Shown in pieces: positions 42,783 through 51,338 of a DNA stretch of 64,000 nucleotides. The stretch is from positions 496,001-560,000 of the forward strand of contig NZ_CP162601.1 of the NCBI RefSeq assembly GCF_040957575.1, in the 5' to 3' direction. This stretch comes from Vibrio sp. HB236076 (lineage in GTDB: Bacteria; Pseudomonadota; Gammaproteobacteria; Enterobacterales; Vibrionaceae). The notes under the pieces are model-generated. The model did no database searches. It saw nothing but the letters and a program-made list of their open reading frames with translations, and was not told the DNA's origin. Numbering within the stretch: the first letter of the stretch is position 1; each line of letters starts with the position of its first letter. The translations under genes were made by a program, and so were the position numbers.

Positions 42783-43679
42783 TTAAACGGCCTTTAGCTC
42801 ATCCATCATTTGGCTAAGCTGCTTACGCCAATGCACCGTCTGCACGCCGCTGGCTTGCTCGGCGGTCGACTTATCAATCACCGAAAAGCTCGGGCGCGTC
42901 GCAGGGGTTGGGTAATTGCTGGCTGGGATTGGGCCCACCGGGATCGCTTTATCGAGCAAGCCTTTTTCTAGCCCGAGCTCTTGAATGGCAACGGCAAAAT
43001 CATACCAAGAAGCCACGCCCGCGTCGGTCCAGTGCAGTGTAAGGGTTTCGTCTGTTGTCACGCCTTGCGCTTGTTGCTTGGCCAGCAGTGACCAAATCAT
43101 CTCGGCTAAGCCCTTGGCCCAGGTTGGGGTGCCCACTTGATCGTAAACAATGCCGAGCTGCTCTTTTTCGCTCATTAAACGCAGCATGGTTTTGACAAAG
43201 TTATTGCCGTGCGCCGAGTAGACCCACGCGGTGCGAATAATACTGGCGCGGCCTTGTAAAATTTCCGCCACCTTAAGATCGCCCGCCAGCTTAGATGCGC
43301 CGTAAACGTTGATGGGGTTGGGCACATCATCGGTTTGATAAGGGGTGGTTTTGGTGCCATCAAAGACAAAATCGGTCGAGACGTGAATCAAGCGCGCGCC
43401 AAATTCATCGCAGGCTTTCGCCAGCAGTTCACTGCCGGTTTCATTGACGGCATAGGCGGTGTCGGTGTCGCTTTCCGCTTTATCCACGGCGGTGTAAGCG
43501 GCGGCGTTGATCACCCAATCGGGCTGAAGCTGGTTAAATACCGCTTGAACGTTTTCTTGGCTGGTGATATCGAGATCATCGATACCGAGTGCGACCATCT
43601 CCACATTATCGGGTTGGGTTTGGCCCAGTTCGTAGGCCAGTTGGCCACCAAGGCCGGTGACTAAAATTTTTAAGCTCAT
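42783..43679 (-). CDS. rmlD: dTDP-4-dehydrorhamnose reductase
   Basis: A 298-residue RmlD/RfbD, last step of dTDP-L-rhamnose synthesis. Visible: N-terminal NAD(P) loop LVTGLGGQLAYELG, NAAAYTAVDKAESD, the catalytic YGASKLAGD (Tyr-x3-Lys) and RTAWVYSAHGNNFVKTMLRL. Normal length. The stop codon (GCCGTTTAAGACAGT) lies at the edge of an ACTGT/ACAGT array. Upstream is a 281-bp gap to the two glycosyltransferase genes. It supplies the rhamnose donor that the GT2 enzymes nearby would use. Confidence 0.97.
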   Translation of the reverse strand: MSLKILVTGLGGQLAYELGQTQPDNVEMVALGIDDLDITSQENVQAVFNQLQPDWVINAAAYTAVDKAESDTDTAYAVNETGSELLAKACDEFGARLIHVSTDFVFDGTKTTPYQTDDVPNPINVYGASKLAGDLKVAEILQGRASIIRTAWVYSAHGNNFVKTMLRLMSEKEQLGIVYDQVGTPTWAKGLAEMIWSLLAKQQAQGVTTDETLTLHWTDAGVASWYDFAVAIQELGLEKGLLDKAIPVGPIPASNYPTPATRPSFSVIDKSTAEQASGVQTVHWRKQLSQMMDELKAV

Positions 43680-43960
43680 AGTAATTTCCTAGCGTATGAC
43701 AACGCACAACGTTCTGTTAACACAAATCAGTAAAATGAATGGATTGGTAACCAAGGGATCACAAATCCTTAGGTCTCTAACCCATCGTTCAAAAAAGGGA
43801 GACATACCTCATCGACACAACCGGTTGGGATAACACCCACCTGTTATTACTCTCGGTATTTCGGTATCTGGTGATGGTTGCTGTCGCGATACTCTGTATG
43901 GTGAGCGAGTCGCTTGTGCTCGGGCGTCGGTATGATAAAGGGCGCTGTACTTCAAGGTCG

Positions 43961-45208
43961 CTAGCGTTTGATGTCTTTCGACATCGCTTTAGGCTGATGC
44001 TGACGACCGGTTTGCCCTTGTAAACCCGCCCAAAGACCGGCGAGCATGGCACGGGTATGCTTTAACCTGGGTTTGGCAAACAAGGCGTAGCAGACAAAAC
44101 GCGGCAACAGTTTTTTCAGTTCGGTGCGCTTCCATACCGCGGGCACATAGCCGCGCTTCATCAGCAGCATGGCATTGCGAAAATAATAAAAATGACGCAC
44201 GGCGCTGTGGGTCACGATCTTGTGGCCAAACAGTTCAATCGGCGCATCGCCCAGTTGATGTTCTAACACCACTTGTGGCCATTGCAACACCTGATAGCCC
44301 AAGTGATTGGCGCGCAGCCCCCACTCGATATCAACAAAATCAATAAACAGCTTATCGTCGTGCAGGCCGATTTTTTCCATCGCCGCTAGATTCACCACAC
44401 TGCCCGAGGTAATGGTGTAGGCCACCGGGTACACCTGCTGCTTTTGTTGCTCGGTCATCATGTTGGGGTTGAGACGCGAAATGCCCTGTGCGTCTATGGT
44501 GATCAGATCGCCAAAACGGTCGAGGTTTTTGGCGCGATAGCTTGGGCACAGCGCGGCAATACTGGGGCGCTTGGCCTGATCGCACTCTTTTGACAACTGA
44601 CCGGCTTTAGCAAACAACTGCTCGATTTGTTCCACGCTGATGCGGGTATCTTGATCAAACAGGGCACACCATAAAGGGGCATGGGTGGTGTAAGCGAGCA
44701 AGGGCGGTTGGGTGACCGATTTTGTCAGCTCAGGGCAGGGCTGGGCACTCGGGGGGATCGCCGCAGAGGCCGAAGTCGGGGCGACGGGCGCGCCATTGAC
44801 CACGGCCTTCGCGTTTTGCCATTGGCATTGAGTTCGCAGCGCCTGATCATTGAGATAGGTGACCATGTGTAACCCCTGATTGAGGGCTTTGGCAATGCCG
44901 AGGTTATTGTGGTTGGCAATCCAATAGTCGGCCCAGGTTGGGGTTTTGATTGCCATATCACTCGGGGTATTGTCGACCACCACTAAGTTGACCGCCTTGG
45001 CCATGCGTTGCCAAAACTGCAGCGTTTCCTCATCGGGGTGATACATCACCACCACCGCCCACCGTGGTGAAGCCAAGTGAGCGTCCAGTACTGGTGCGGG
45101 GTTGGCGGCGAGATCGGCTTTGGCCTGGTTGGTGCCTTGTTTGCCGTGTTTCACATTAGCGTGAGGTTTCATATGAGCGCGAGGTTTGACAGTAGCACGA
45201 GGTTTCAT
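43961..45208 (-). CDS. Rhamnosyltransferase-like GT2
   Basis: A 415-residue GT2 enzyme. After an unusual basic N-terminal segment of repeated MKPRA/VKPRA-like words (1-20), the catalytic part begins at about 48: WAVVVMYHPDEETLQF, VVVDNTPSDM, NHNNLGIAKALNQGL, and LFDQDTRISVEQI with the D-x-D-like DQD. This DQD type is typical of RfbF/RfbN-like rhamnosyltransferases. A Pro/Ala-rich insertion (about 140-165) separates two conserved motifs. Membrane-proximal basic helices occur near the C-terminus. The ATG overlaps the upstream stop in ATGA. With rmlABCD around, rhamnose transfer is a reasonable inference. Confidence 0.82.
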   Translation of the reverse strand: MKPRATVKPRAHMKPHANVKHGKQGTNQAKADLAANPAPVLDAHLASPRWAVVVMYHPDEETLQFWQRMAKAVNLVVVDNTPSDMAIKTPTWADYWIANHNNLGIAKALNQGLHMVTYLNDQALRTQCQWQNAKAVVNGAPVAPTSASAAIPPSAQPCPELTKSVTQPPLLAYTTHAPLWCALFDQDTRISVEQIEQLFAKAGQLSKECDQAKRPSIAALCPSYRAKNLDRFGDLITIDAQGISRLNPNMMTEQQKQQVYPVAYTITSGSVVNLAAMEKIGLHDDKLFIDFVDIEWGLRANHLGYQVLQWPQVVLEHQLGDAPIELFGHKIVTHSAVRHFYYFRNAMLLMKRGYVPAVWKRTELKKLLPRFVCYALFAKPRLKHTRAMLAGLWAGLQGQTGRQHQPKAMSKDIKR

Positions 45209-46326
45209 TTTAGCACCGAGGCCTGGGCGGCGCTAAGTTCGGTCTTTGGGCGAGCACGACCTTGAGCCGGTGCTTTTGGGTCTACGGCGCTTTTCAACCT
45301 GTACTTGCTTTGCTCGCTCTGGTTGTGAGTCTCTGCGCTGTGGCAGGCGACAGGGTCGCCAGCGAGGGCGGGCAGACGGCTTTTCATCGTCGCCCAACCG
45401 CGCTTGGCCAACGAAAATAACCACACACTGTGCAGATGCTGGCGAAAGGCTTTCGACATAAAGCGTTGGCTGTGACGACGGCGATAGTGAATGGCGCTTA
45501 GCTTGGGTAAAAATTCCACCGGGTAGCCGAGCTGTTCGGCGCGCAAACAAAAATCGATGTCTTCACAGTACATGTAATAACGCTCATCAAAGCCGCACAA
45601 CTGCTGATACAAGCTGGCTCGACACAACAAAAACGCCGCGCTGGCCCAAAAGCGCTCACCTGCGGCTACGGGGTGTGATTTATCGACCACGGTACTGCGA
45701 TCGCGCAGCAGGTAGTTGCGAGCAAAATTGAGCAAATTGGGGTAGCGGCGTAAATTGTCATCAAAGACGCTGCGTTTTGAGTTGAGAAATAAATTCACCG
45801 TCGCGAGTTCGATGGGCGCTTGGTGGTGAGGTTCGTTTGGGCAGCCATCACCGGAGTGATTGGCGAGCTCGATGCCATCGCGAAAGGCGATACAGTCCAT
45901 CATCTGACGTATGGTTGGGCCGTTGATGTGCACATCGGGATTGAGCACGATAAACATATCGCGGCTTTGCATACCCAGAGATTGAGCGTGTAAAAAGTTG
46001 TCATTGTTATTGGCGGCGAAACCTTGCGGCCTTTCATTAATAACATACTCAATACCGTGCTGCTGGCAATAGTTGGCCAACACCTGGTGACTGGCGTTGG
46101 CTTGATTGACCGTGTCTGTCGGCCTTGTGTCTTTTGATGCCGCGCTTGCGGTATCCTGGTTATCGCCCTCACTGCGCGGCACATTGTTGCGCAAAATGAC
46201 GGTGATCGACGGATGTTGCGCCAAGCGTTTGAGTGACCCGAGTTTTTCAATGATGGCTTCGTGATGATGAGAAATCACCGACACATAAGCCTGAGTCGCT
46301 TGCTTGGTGGTTGTATCCTTACTCAT
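45205..46326 (-). CDS. GT2 family glycosyltransferase
   Basis: A 373-residue GT2 protein of the dTDP-rhamnosyltransferase-like (WcaA/RfbN) group. Visible: AYVSVISHHHEAIIEKLGSL at the start, NERPQGFAANNNDNF, FIVLNPDVHI (the D-containing metal site), AFLLCRASLYQQLCGFDE and YMYCEDIDFCLRAEQLGY. A variable low-complexity stretch (about 52-80) and a long basic C-terminal tail (about 310-373) are extra. It overlaps the next gene by four bases, so the two GTs are made together. Acceptor and linkage are unknown. Confidence 0.83.
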   Translation of the reverse strand: MSKDTTTKQATQAYVSVISHHHEAIIEKLGSLKRLAQHPSITVILRNNVPRSEGDNQDTASAASKDTRPTDTVNQANASHQVLANYCQQHGIEYVINERPQGFAANNNDNFLHAQSLGMQSRDMFIVLNPDVHINGPTIRQMMDCIAFRDGIELANHSGDGCPNEPHHQAPIELATVNLFLNSKRSVFDDNLRRYPNLLNFARNYLLRDRSTVVDKSHPVAAGERFWASAAFLLCRASLYQQLCGFDERYYMYCEDIDFCLRAEQLGYPVEFLPKLSAIHYRRRHSQRFMSKAFRQHLHSVWLFSLAKRGWATMKSRLPALAGDPVACHSAETHNQSEQSKYRLKSAVDPKAPAQGRARPKTELSAAQASVLK

Positions 46327-46502
46327 TATTCACCATGTTTTGTACACCCCTTTTTATACCGACAGCGCGATGGCCATTTTCTTCCTACCCACCGTATCCC
46401 AATTTATCGCATCCATACCGACCCTATATCGATGCCACCCATACCCTTAACGGTAATCAAACCTAGGGTATGGATGGTTCGGATTGACCCCAAAATAGTG
46501 GT

Positions 46503-47078
46503 TTATTGGGTGTCGACGATCTTGAGGTTGAGATCAAACTTGGGCGCTTGCTCAAAGCTCAGCCCGGCTTCATCTTTACCCGACAACAATGGGGCCTTGC
46601 CGTCGACTAAGGGCCATTCAATCCCAATGGTTGCATCGTCCCATTTTACCGAGACTTCCGAGCCTGGGTTGTAAAAGTCGGTGCATTTGTAAACAAATTC
46701 GGCTTGCTCACTGATCACGTAAAAGCCGTGAGCAAAACCTTCTGGTACCCAGAGTTGACGTTTGTTGTCGGCAGATAAGATCTCGCCAACCCATTGGCCA
46801 AAGGTGTCTGAACCTTCGCGCATGTCGACGGCCACGTCAAACACTTCGCCACTGACGACGCGCACCAGTTTGCCTTGGGTATTCTCGGTTTGATAGTGCA
46901 GACCGCGCAAAATACCATGGCCCGATTTGCTGTGGTTTTCCTGTACAAATTCGCGTTCAGCGCATTGTTGATTGAAGATAGTGGTGCGGAAGGTTTCCAT
47001 AAAAAAACCGCGCTCATCACCAAACACTTGCGGTTCGATGATTTTTACGTCGGGGATTTTGGTGTCAATAATTTTCAT
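46503..47078 (-). CDS. rmlC: dTDP-4-dehydrorhamnose 3,5-epimerase
   Basis: A 191-residue RmlC/RfbC, third step of dTDP-L-rhamnose synthesis. Visible: DERGFFMETF, FVQENHSKSGHGILRGLHYQ with the catalytic His, GEVFDVAVDMREGSDTFG and WVPEGFAHGFYV of the cupin barrel. Normal length. It is flanked by a 176-bp gap to the GT2 gene downstream and a 332-bp gap to rmlA upstream. Confidence 0.97.
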   Translation of the reverse strand: MKIIDTKIPDVKIIEPQVFGDERGFFMETFRTTIFNQQCAEREFVQENHSKSGHGILRGLHYQTENTQGKLVRVVSGEVFDVAVDMREGSDTFGQWVGEILSADNKRQLWVPEGFAHGFYVISEQAEFVYKCTDFYNPGSEVSVKWDDATIGIEWPLVDGKAPLLSGKDEAGLSFEQAPKFDLNLKIVDTQ

Positions 47079-47410
47079 TGTCGGCCAACTTAGAGTGTTA
47101 TTTTTTTCAGTATTGCGATTGTCTGTATACTATCCGCTTTTGCGTGCCGTCCGTCAATATTCGGCCAAATTACGCTGCGGGGCAGGTAAAAACTGACGCG
47201 AACAACAACGCCACTCAATGACGCCGTCTAGGTTTACCTGCGATTGGCGTTCTAGATTAGCGAAATAATAAGAGAAGAGTGACGGCGAGGCGCCGAGATC
47301 GGCTATTGGCTTAACTCTGTATCGACAGAGCAGTAGGCCATTTGGCCGTATCTCAGTGGTGAAACGCACATTCGACGCTCAAATACGACACGTTTAACCC
47401 TGGTTTGGGC
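47079..47410. other. Intergenic region between rmlA and rmlC
   Basis: 332 bases. It lacks the repeat families found at other gaps. A 71-codon minus-strand frame (47154-47369) has no recognisable motif and no good ribosome site, so I do not call it. GC is moderate, and several short inverted words (GGCCAAATGGCC at about 47336-47347) occur. Function not seen. Confidence 0.4.
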
Positions 47411-48304
47411 TTAAAAAACGCGGTGCTCGAGCAAATCAAGCAAGTATTTACCGTAGCCAGATTTGACTAATGGCTGAGCGAGATCGCGCAGCTTGGCCGC
47501 GTCGATATAGCCTTTGCGGTAGGCGACTTCTTCTGGGCAGTTGGCTTTAAGGCCTTGGCGTTTTTCGAGTGCGCGAATAAACAGCGCGGCATCGAGCAAG
47601 TCATCTAAGGTGCCGGTATCAAGCCAAGCGGTGCCGCGACCCATGACTTCGACTTGCAAGGTGCCCGCTTTGAGGTATTGATCGATCACATCGGTGATCT
47701 CAAGTTCGCCACGTGCCGACGGTTGGACGTTTTTAGCAAACTCGACCACCTGGTTGTCGAAGAAGTACAGGCCAGGAACCGCGTAGTTGGAACGAGGCGC
47801 CTCTGGTTTTTCTTCAATCGAAATCGCTTTGCCTGACTCGTCGAACTCGACCACGCCGTACGATTTGGGGTTAGAGACGTGATAGCCAAACACGGTCGCG
47901 CCACTTTCTTGCTGGTTAGCACGCTCTAGTGAGTGCGACAGATCGTGGCCGTAGAACAGGTTGTCGCCGAGCACGAGGGCCGCTGGAGAGCCTGCTAAGA
48001 AGTCTTCGGCCAGGATAAAGGCTTGTGCCAGGCCGTCTGGCGAAGGCTGAACCACGTATTCAAACTTGATGCCCCAGTCGCTGCCATCACCGAGCAGGTT
48101 TTGAAAGCGCGGCAATTCTTGCGGGGTCGAGATGATCAAAATTTCGGTGATCCCGGCCATCATTAAGCTTGAGATCGGGTAGTAGATCATCGGTTTGTCG
48201 TAAACCGGCATCAGTTGTTTGCTGACTTCCTTGGTCAGTGGGTAAAGACGGGTGCCGGAGCCGCCCGCGAGGATGATACCTTTACGGTTTTGTGGGTTTG
48301 ACAT
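47411..48304 (-). CDS. rmlA: Glucose-1-phosphate thymidylyltransferase
   Basis: A 297-residue RmlA/RfbA, first step of dTDP-L-rhamnose synthesis. Visible: [20 protein letters not shown] (nucleotide loop), [50 protein letters not shown] and [11 protein letters not shown]. The start is the ATG at 48304, with AAAGGC upstream. The open frame continues 82 codons farther, but that part translates ACAGT-type repeats and is not coding. Normal length from this start. Confidence 0.97.
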   Translation of the reverse strand: MSNPQNRKGIILAGGSGTRLYPLTKEVSKQLMPVYDKPMIYYPISSLMMAGITEILIISTPQELPRFQNLLGDGSDWGIKFEYVVQPSPDGLAQAFILAEDFLAGSPAALVLGDNLFYGHDLSHSLERANQQESGATVFGYHVSNPKSYGVVEFDESGKAISIEEKPEAPRSNYAVPGLYFFDNQVVEFAKNVQPSARGELEITDVIDQYLKAGTLQVEVMGRGTAWLDTGTLDDLLDAALFIRALEKRQGLKANCPEEVAYRKGYIDAAKLRDLAQPLVKSGYGKYLLDLLEHRVF

Positions 48305-48354
48305 GGTTAAGCCTTTTTTATGTCTATGTTGGTTAAAAATTAAAATAGTTAGGA

Positions 48355-48625
48355 TAGTGTGAAACAGTCTAAAACAGTGCGCTGCGCTTAAGACAGTATG
48401 TGACAGTCTAAGACGGTGAATGACAGTGTGAGACAGTCTAAGACAGTGCGCTTCGCTTAACACAGTGTGAGACAGTCTAAGACAGTTCGCTGCGCTTAAC
48501 ACAGTGAAACACAGCCCCCAAAGATAAGATTTTGGTTTTCTGTGTTCCACTGTCTTACACTGTATTCCACTGTCTTATACTGTTATTAACTGTGTTTCAC
48601 TGTCCGACACTGTATTTAACTGTCG
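48355..48625. repeat. Long ACAGT/ACTGT inverted array
   Basis: The longest array of the window, filling the gap between rmlA and kpsE. ACAGT units recur every 10 bp, interrupted several times by a GCGCTGCGCTTAA word that makes a 19-bp step; ACTGT units follow from about 48541 to the kpsE stop. The arms can pair. Confidence 0.87.
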
Positions 48626-48626
48626 T

Positions 48627-50192
48627 TTACTTCAACTCGCGAATGGTGGCCAAAATAATACGACCAATACCGTACAACATCGCCGCTAACAGGGTAAACA
48701 AAGTAATGTTATACACCACATCCGGGTAACGATGAGAGTCTGGCAGTGTCGGCGCTTCAACCACAACTAAGTATTTGATTTGACGGTAGGTCTCAATACG
48801 CGCTTTTTCTAACGATACCTGCGCCGAAGTATACGCTTGCAGTGCCAGTTCGTTTTTGACCTTGAGATCGGTAAATTGGGCCATGATTTCGCTGACCGGA
48901 ATGGTTTTATCGCCATCTTGGGCGAGCTTGTTGCGCTCTTTGAGCAATTGCTCACGCAGGGCATTGAGCTCGTTTTGCAAGGCCACCACGCGCGGGGCGC
49001 TGTCGGTCATGATCGACTGGTAACTTTTAAGCTCCGCTTCTTTGGCGCTGATCTGCCCTTCTAGCCCATAGGTAATTTGCTGCTTGGCGGTGCCTTCGGC
49101 GGTTGGGTCGAGCAGGTTGTATTTTTGTTGAAAGTTGAGCAAGGTGCTTTGCGCTTGGCTCAGTTTGTCTTCCACTTCCACCGACTCTTTGCGAATAAAG
49201 GCCAGTTGCGCCTCGGCCAATTGATGGCTAATCGAGTTGATGTACCACTCCGAGCGCTTGACGATGGTTTGCGCTAGGGTCTGGGCATAGTCGGGATCAA
49301 ACCCTTGGGCGAAAATACGCAAAATGCCCGACGCTTCATCAATTTCGACCTTGACGTGATCTTCATAATACTTGGCAAAGGTTTCGCGGCTGTCGTCATC
49401 GTGAACGCGGCTAAACACATCGATATTGGTATCGCTAAAATGCTGGCGCAAATCAATGGTCTCGTCCAGATAGTTGATCATGTCGTTCGAAAAAATGTAC
49501 GACTCGAGAATTTGTGGATCCGTGCCGGCGGTATTGGTTACACCAAGGCCAGACAGCGCGGCCATGGTGGCGTCCATAGTAGTGGTGGAATCGGGTTCTT
49601 TGACCAGCACTTGCGCTTCACTTTCGTAACGCTCGGTGGCCCAAAATAATTGATAGAGCGCGAACAGCAGTGACGGGATCAAAACTAGGAGGACAAAGTA
49701 ACTGCGCAAAGGTTTGGGGAGTTTATCAAAAGGGCTGCCGGCTTTGGCGCTTGCCGCTTGGCCTTTTGGCTCACTGGGCTTGGCATTAGGCGTATTGGTT
49801 TGCTTTGAACTGGCTTGCTGTGACTTGGTTTGTACCTGGGGCAACAAACGCAAAGCGGCGATTTTTTTACTCGCTAACTCAGCGGCTGGTGGCGATTGTT
49901 GCTTTAATTGATCGAGGCCTTGTTCTAACAGGTCGGGCTGGTTTTGTTCTTCTGTGCTAAAACCATTGAGCCAATCTTGGTAAACCTTTTCAACATTTTG
50001 TTGTTGCTTTGCTTTTTTTTGTTGATTCGCTTTTTTTACATTGTTGATGCGCACTTGAATGCGTTTGGCCAGTTCAGGGTTACCAGCCTGTTGGTAAAAA
50101 GCTACCGATTCTGTTAAGTATTTGATATCGCTAAATTGTTTAGCTGTACAGGCTTTTTTAAAACCTTCAAAGTCACTGACCGTTGAAATCAT
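48627..50192 (-). CDS. kpsE: Capsule export inner-membrane protein (PCP family)
   Basis: A 521-residue protein of the KpsE/BexC/CtrB family, the periplasm-spanning partner of ABC-type capsule exporters. Transmembrane segment 1 lies at about 163-186 (YFVLLVLIPSLLFALYQLFW), the periplasmic coiled-coil region at about 300-440 and transmembrane segment 2 at about 495-516, followed by a short RELK tail. The PDSHRYPDVVYN stretch before the second segment is family-typical. The first 160 residues are extra: a TPR-like helical start (about 20-50) and a Gln/Lys- and Pro-rich linker, which is not standard for KpsE. Its stop codon abuts the long ACTGT array. Confidence 0.9.
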   Translation of the reverse strand: MISTVSDFEGFKKACTAKQFSDIKYLTESVAFYQQAGNPELAKRIQVRINNVKKANQQKKAKQQQNVEKVYQDWLNGFSTEEQNQPDLLEQGLDQLKQQSPPAAELASKKIAALRLLPQVQTKSQQASSKQTNTPNAKPSEPKGQAASAKAGSPFDKLPKPLRSYFVLLVLIPSLLFALYQLFWATERYESEAQVLVKEPDSTTTMDATMAALSGLGVTNTAGTDPQILESYIFSNDMINYLDETIDLRQHFSDTNIDVFSRVHDDDSRETFAKYYEDHVKVEIDEASGILRIFAQGFDPDYAQTLAQTIVKRSEWYINSISHQLAEAQLAFIRKESVEVEDKLSQAQSTLLNFQQKYNLLDPTAEGTAKQQITYGLEGQISAKEAELKSYQSIMTDSAPRVVALQNELNALREQLLKERNKLAQDGDKTIPVSEIMAQFTDLKVKNELALQAYTSAQVSLEKARIETYRQIKYLVVVEAPTLPDSHRYPDVVYNITLFTLLAAMLYGIGRIILATIRELK

Positions 50193-50221
50193 AATGTTCC
50201 GTTAAGGTTGTCATTTTAATA

Positions 50222-50361
50222 AGGTAAACAAGGACGCTTTGCTTAACACAGTCTAAGACAGTGCGCTGCGCTTAACACAGTGTGAGACAGTCTAAGGCGG
50301 TGCACTGTGTCTTACTGTATTTCACTGTCCTATACTGTGTTTCACTGTGTCTCACTGGTTT
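50222..50361. repeat. ACAGT/ACTGT array between kpsM and kpsE
   Basis: ACAGT units with CGCTGCGCTTAA (50241-50297) face ACTGT units (50307-50355) that touch the kpsM stop codon. Confidence 0.85.
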
Positions 50362-51147
50362 TTACCGACTGATCGCCTGCTTCCAACTGACGTGATAAAT
50401 CGCCAAAGCAAAAAACAGCAGCAAAATGGTACAGGCATCTAAAAAGAAATAACTGACTCCGGCATCGCCGTATTGCGGGTAGGCGGCGTAGCGAGTCAGC
50501 TCCACCGCGTGCAACAAGGGGTTCCAGGTTAAATAGGGCCAATATTGCTGCGGGATGTCTTGCAGGCTAAAGAAAATCCCCGAAATAAAGAATAATGGTC
50601 GAGTGGCTAGACCCATGATTTTTTTCACTTCTGGTACATAACAGACAGCGATTGAGACGATTAAGCCCAGGCTGGAAGCAAACAGCCACACACGAATCAG
50701 GTTGAGGATCACTTCTAAATAGTCATCAACATGCAAATCCATGCGTAAGTAATAAATAATGATGGCGATGACCAAAATAACGGCGATTTTGACCAGCAGC
50801 TCAAAAAAAACGATCGCTATCACTGAGCTGATCGGTTGCACTTGGCGAAAGGCGTACAGGGGTTTATTTTTTTGAAAGGCGCCAGAGGCTGAGCCCAACA
50901 CGCCTAAAAAAAATTGTACCATGATCATGCCGATGACCATAAACATGAAAGTCGGGATGCCATGGGTATCACCGCCATCCATACGGCCGCGAATGTAAGA
51001 CAGCATAAAAATAAAGGCGACTGGCGAAAACACCGACCACGCAATACCAAATTTATCGTTAAACTTACTTTTAATCTCACGCAAAAAAATGGCAAAAATT
51101 ACATCGCCCCACACTTTGAGGGTCGAGCGTTTTTTTACATCAGCCAT
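50362..51147 (-). CDS. kpsM: Capsule ABC-transporter permease
   Basis: A 261-residue ABC-2-type permease (KpsM/CtrC). The start is the ATG at 51147 with GGGAGGG six bases upstream; a longer frame to 51177 is less likely. Six hydrophobic segments are visible (e.g. AWSVFSPVAFIFMLSYI, MFMVIGMIMVQFFLGVLG, IVFFELLVKIAVILVIAI), and FFISGIFFSLQDIPQQYW and NPLLHAVELTRYAAYP near the C-terminus are typical of the family. It should form the membrane channel through which the lipid-linked capsule crosses the inner membrane. Its ATPase partner KpsT is not found in this window. Confidence 0.93.
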   Translation of the reverse strand: MADVKKRSTLKVWGDVIFAIFLREIKSKFNDKFGIAWSVFSPVAFIFMLSYIRGRMDGGDTHGIPTFMFMVIGMIMVQFFLGVLGSASGAFQKNKPLYAFRQVQPISSVIAIVFFELLVKIAVILVIAIIIYYLRMDLHVDDYLEVILNLIRVWLFASSLGLIVSIAVCYVPEVKKIMGLATRPLFFISGIFFSLQDIPQQYWPYLTWNPLLHAVELTRYAAYPQYGDAGVSYFFLDACTILLLFFALAIYHVSWKQAISR

Positions 51148-51338
51148 GTTGCCCTCCCACCGTATTGGGGTGGGCAACGCGCGGGGTGCTGAAGCCTGGT
51201 TCCGCGCTGAACGTGATGTCGCTTGCCTGACCTATGATAGCTTGACCACCGATGGTTTGCCCACCGGTGATCTGATCAACAATGACTCGGTTCACGAACG
51301 GCCCATTGGCGCTGCGTTTTGTCGCCATCACAAGGGCC

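Noticed and set aside
47154..47369. 71-codon minus-strand ORF between rmlC and rmlA
   Set aside because: No recognisable motif, no good ribosome site, and no support for coding beyond being open.
48305..48550. N-terminal extension of rmlA to 48550
   Set aside because: The extra 82 codons translate ACAGT-type repeats (LRLSHTVLS words). The ATG at 48304 gives the standard RmlA length.
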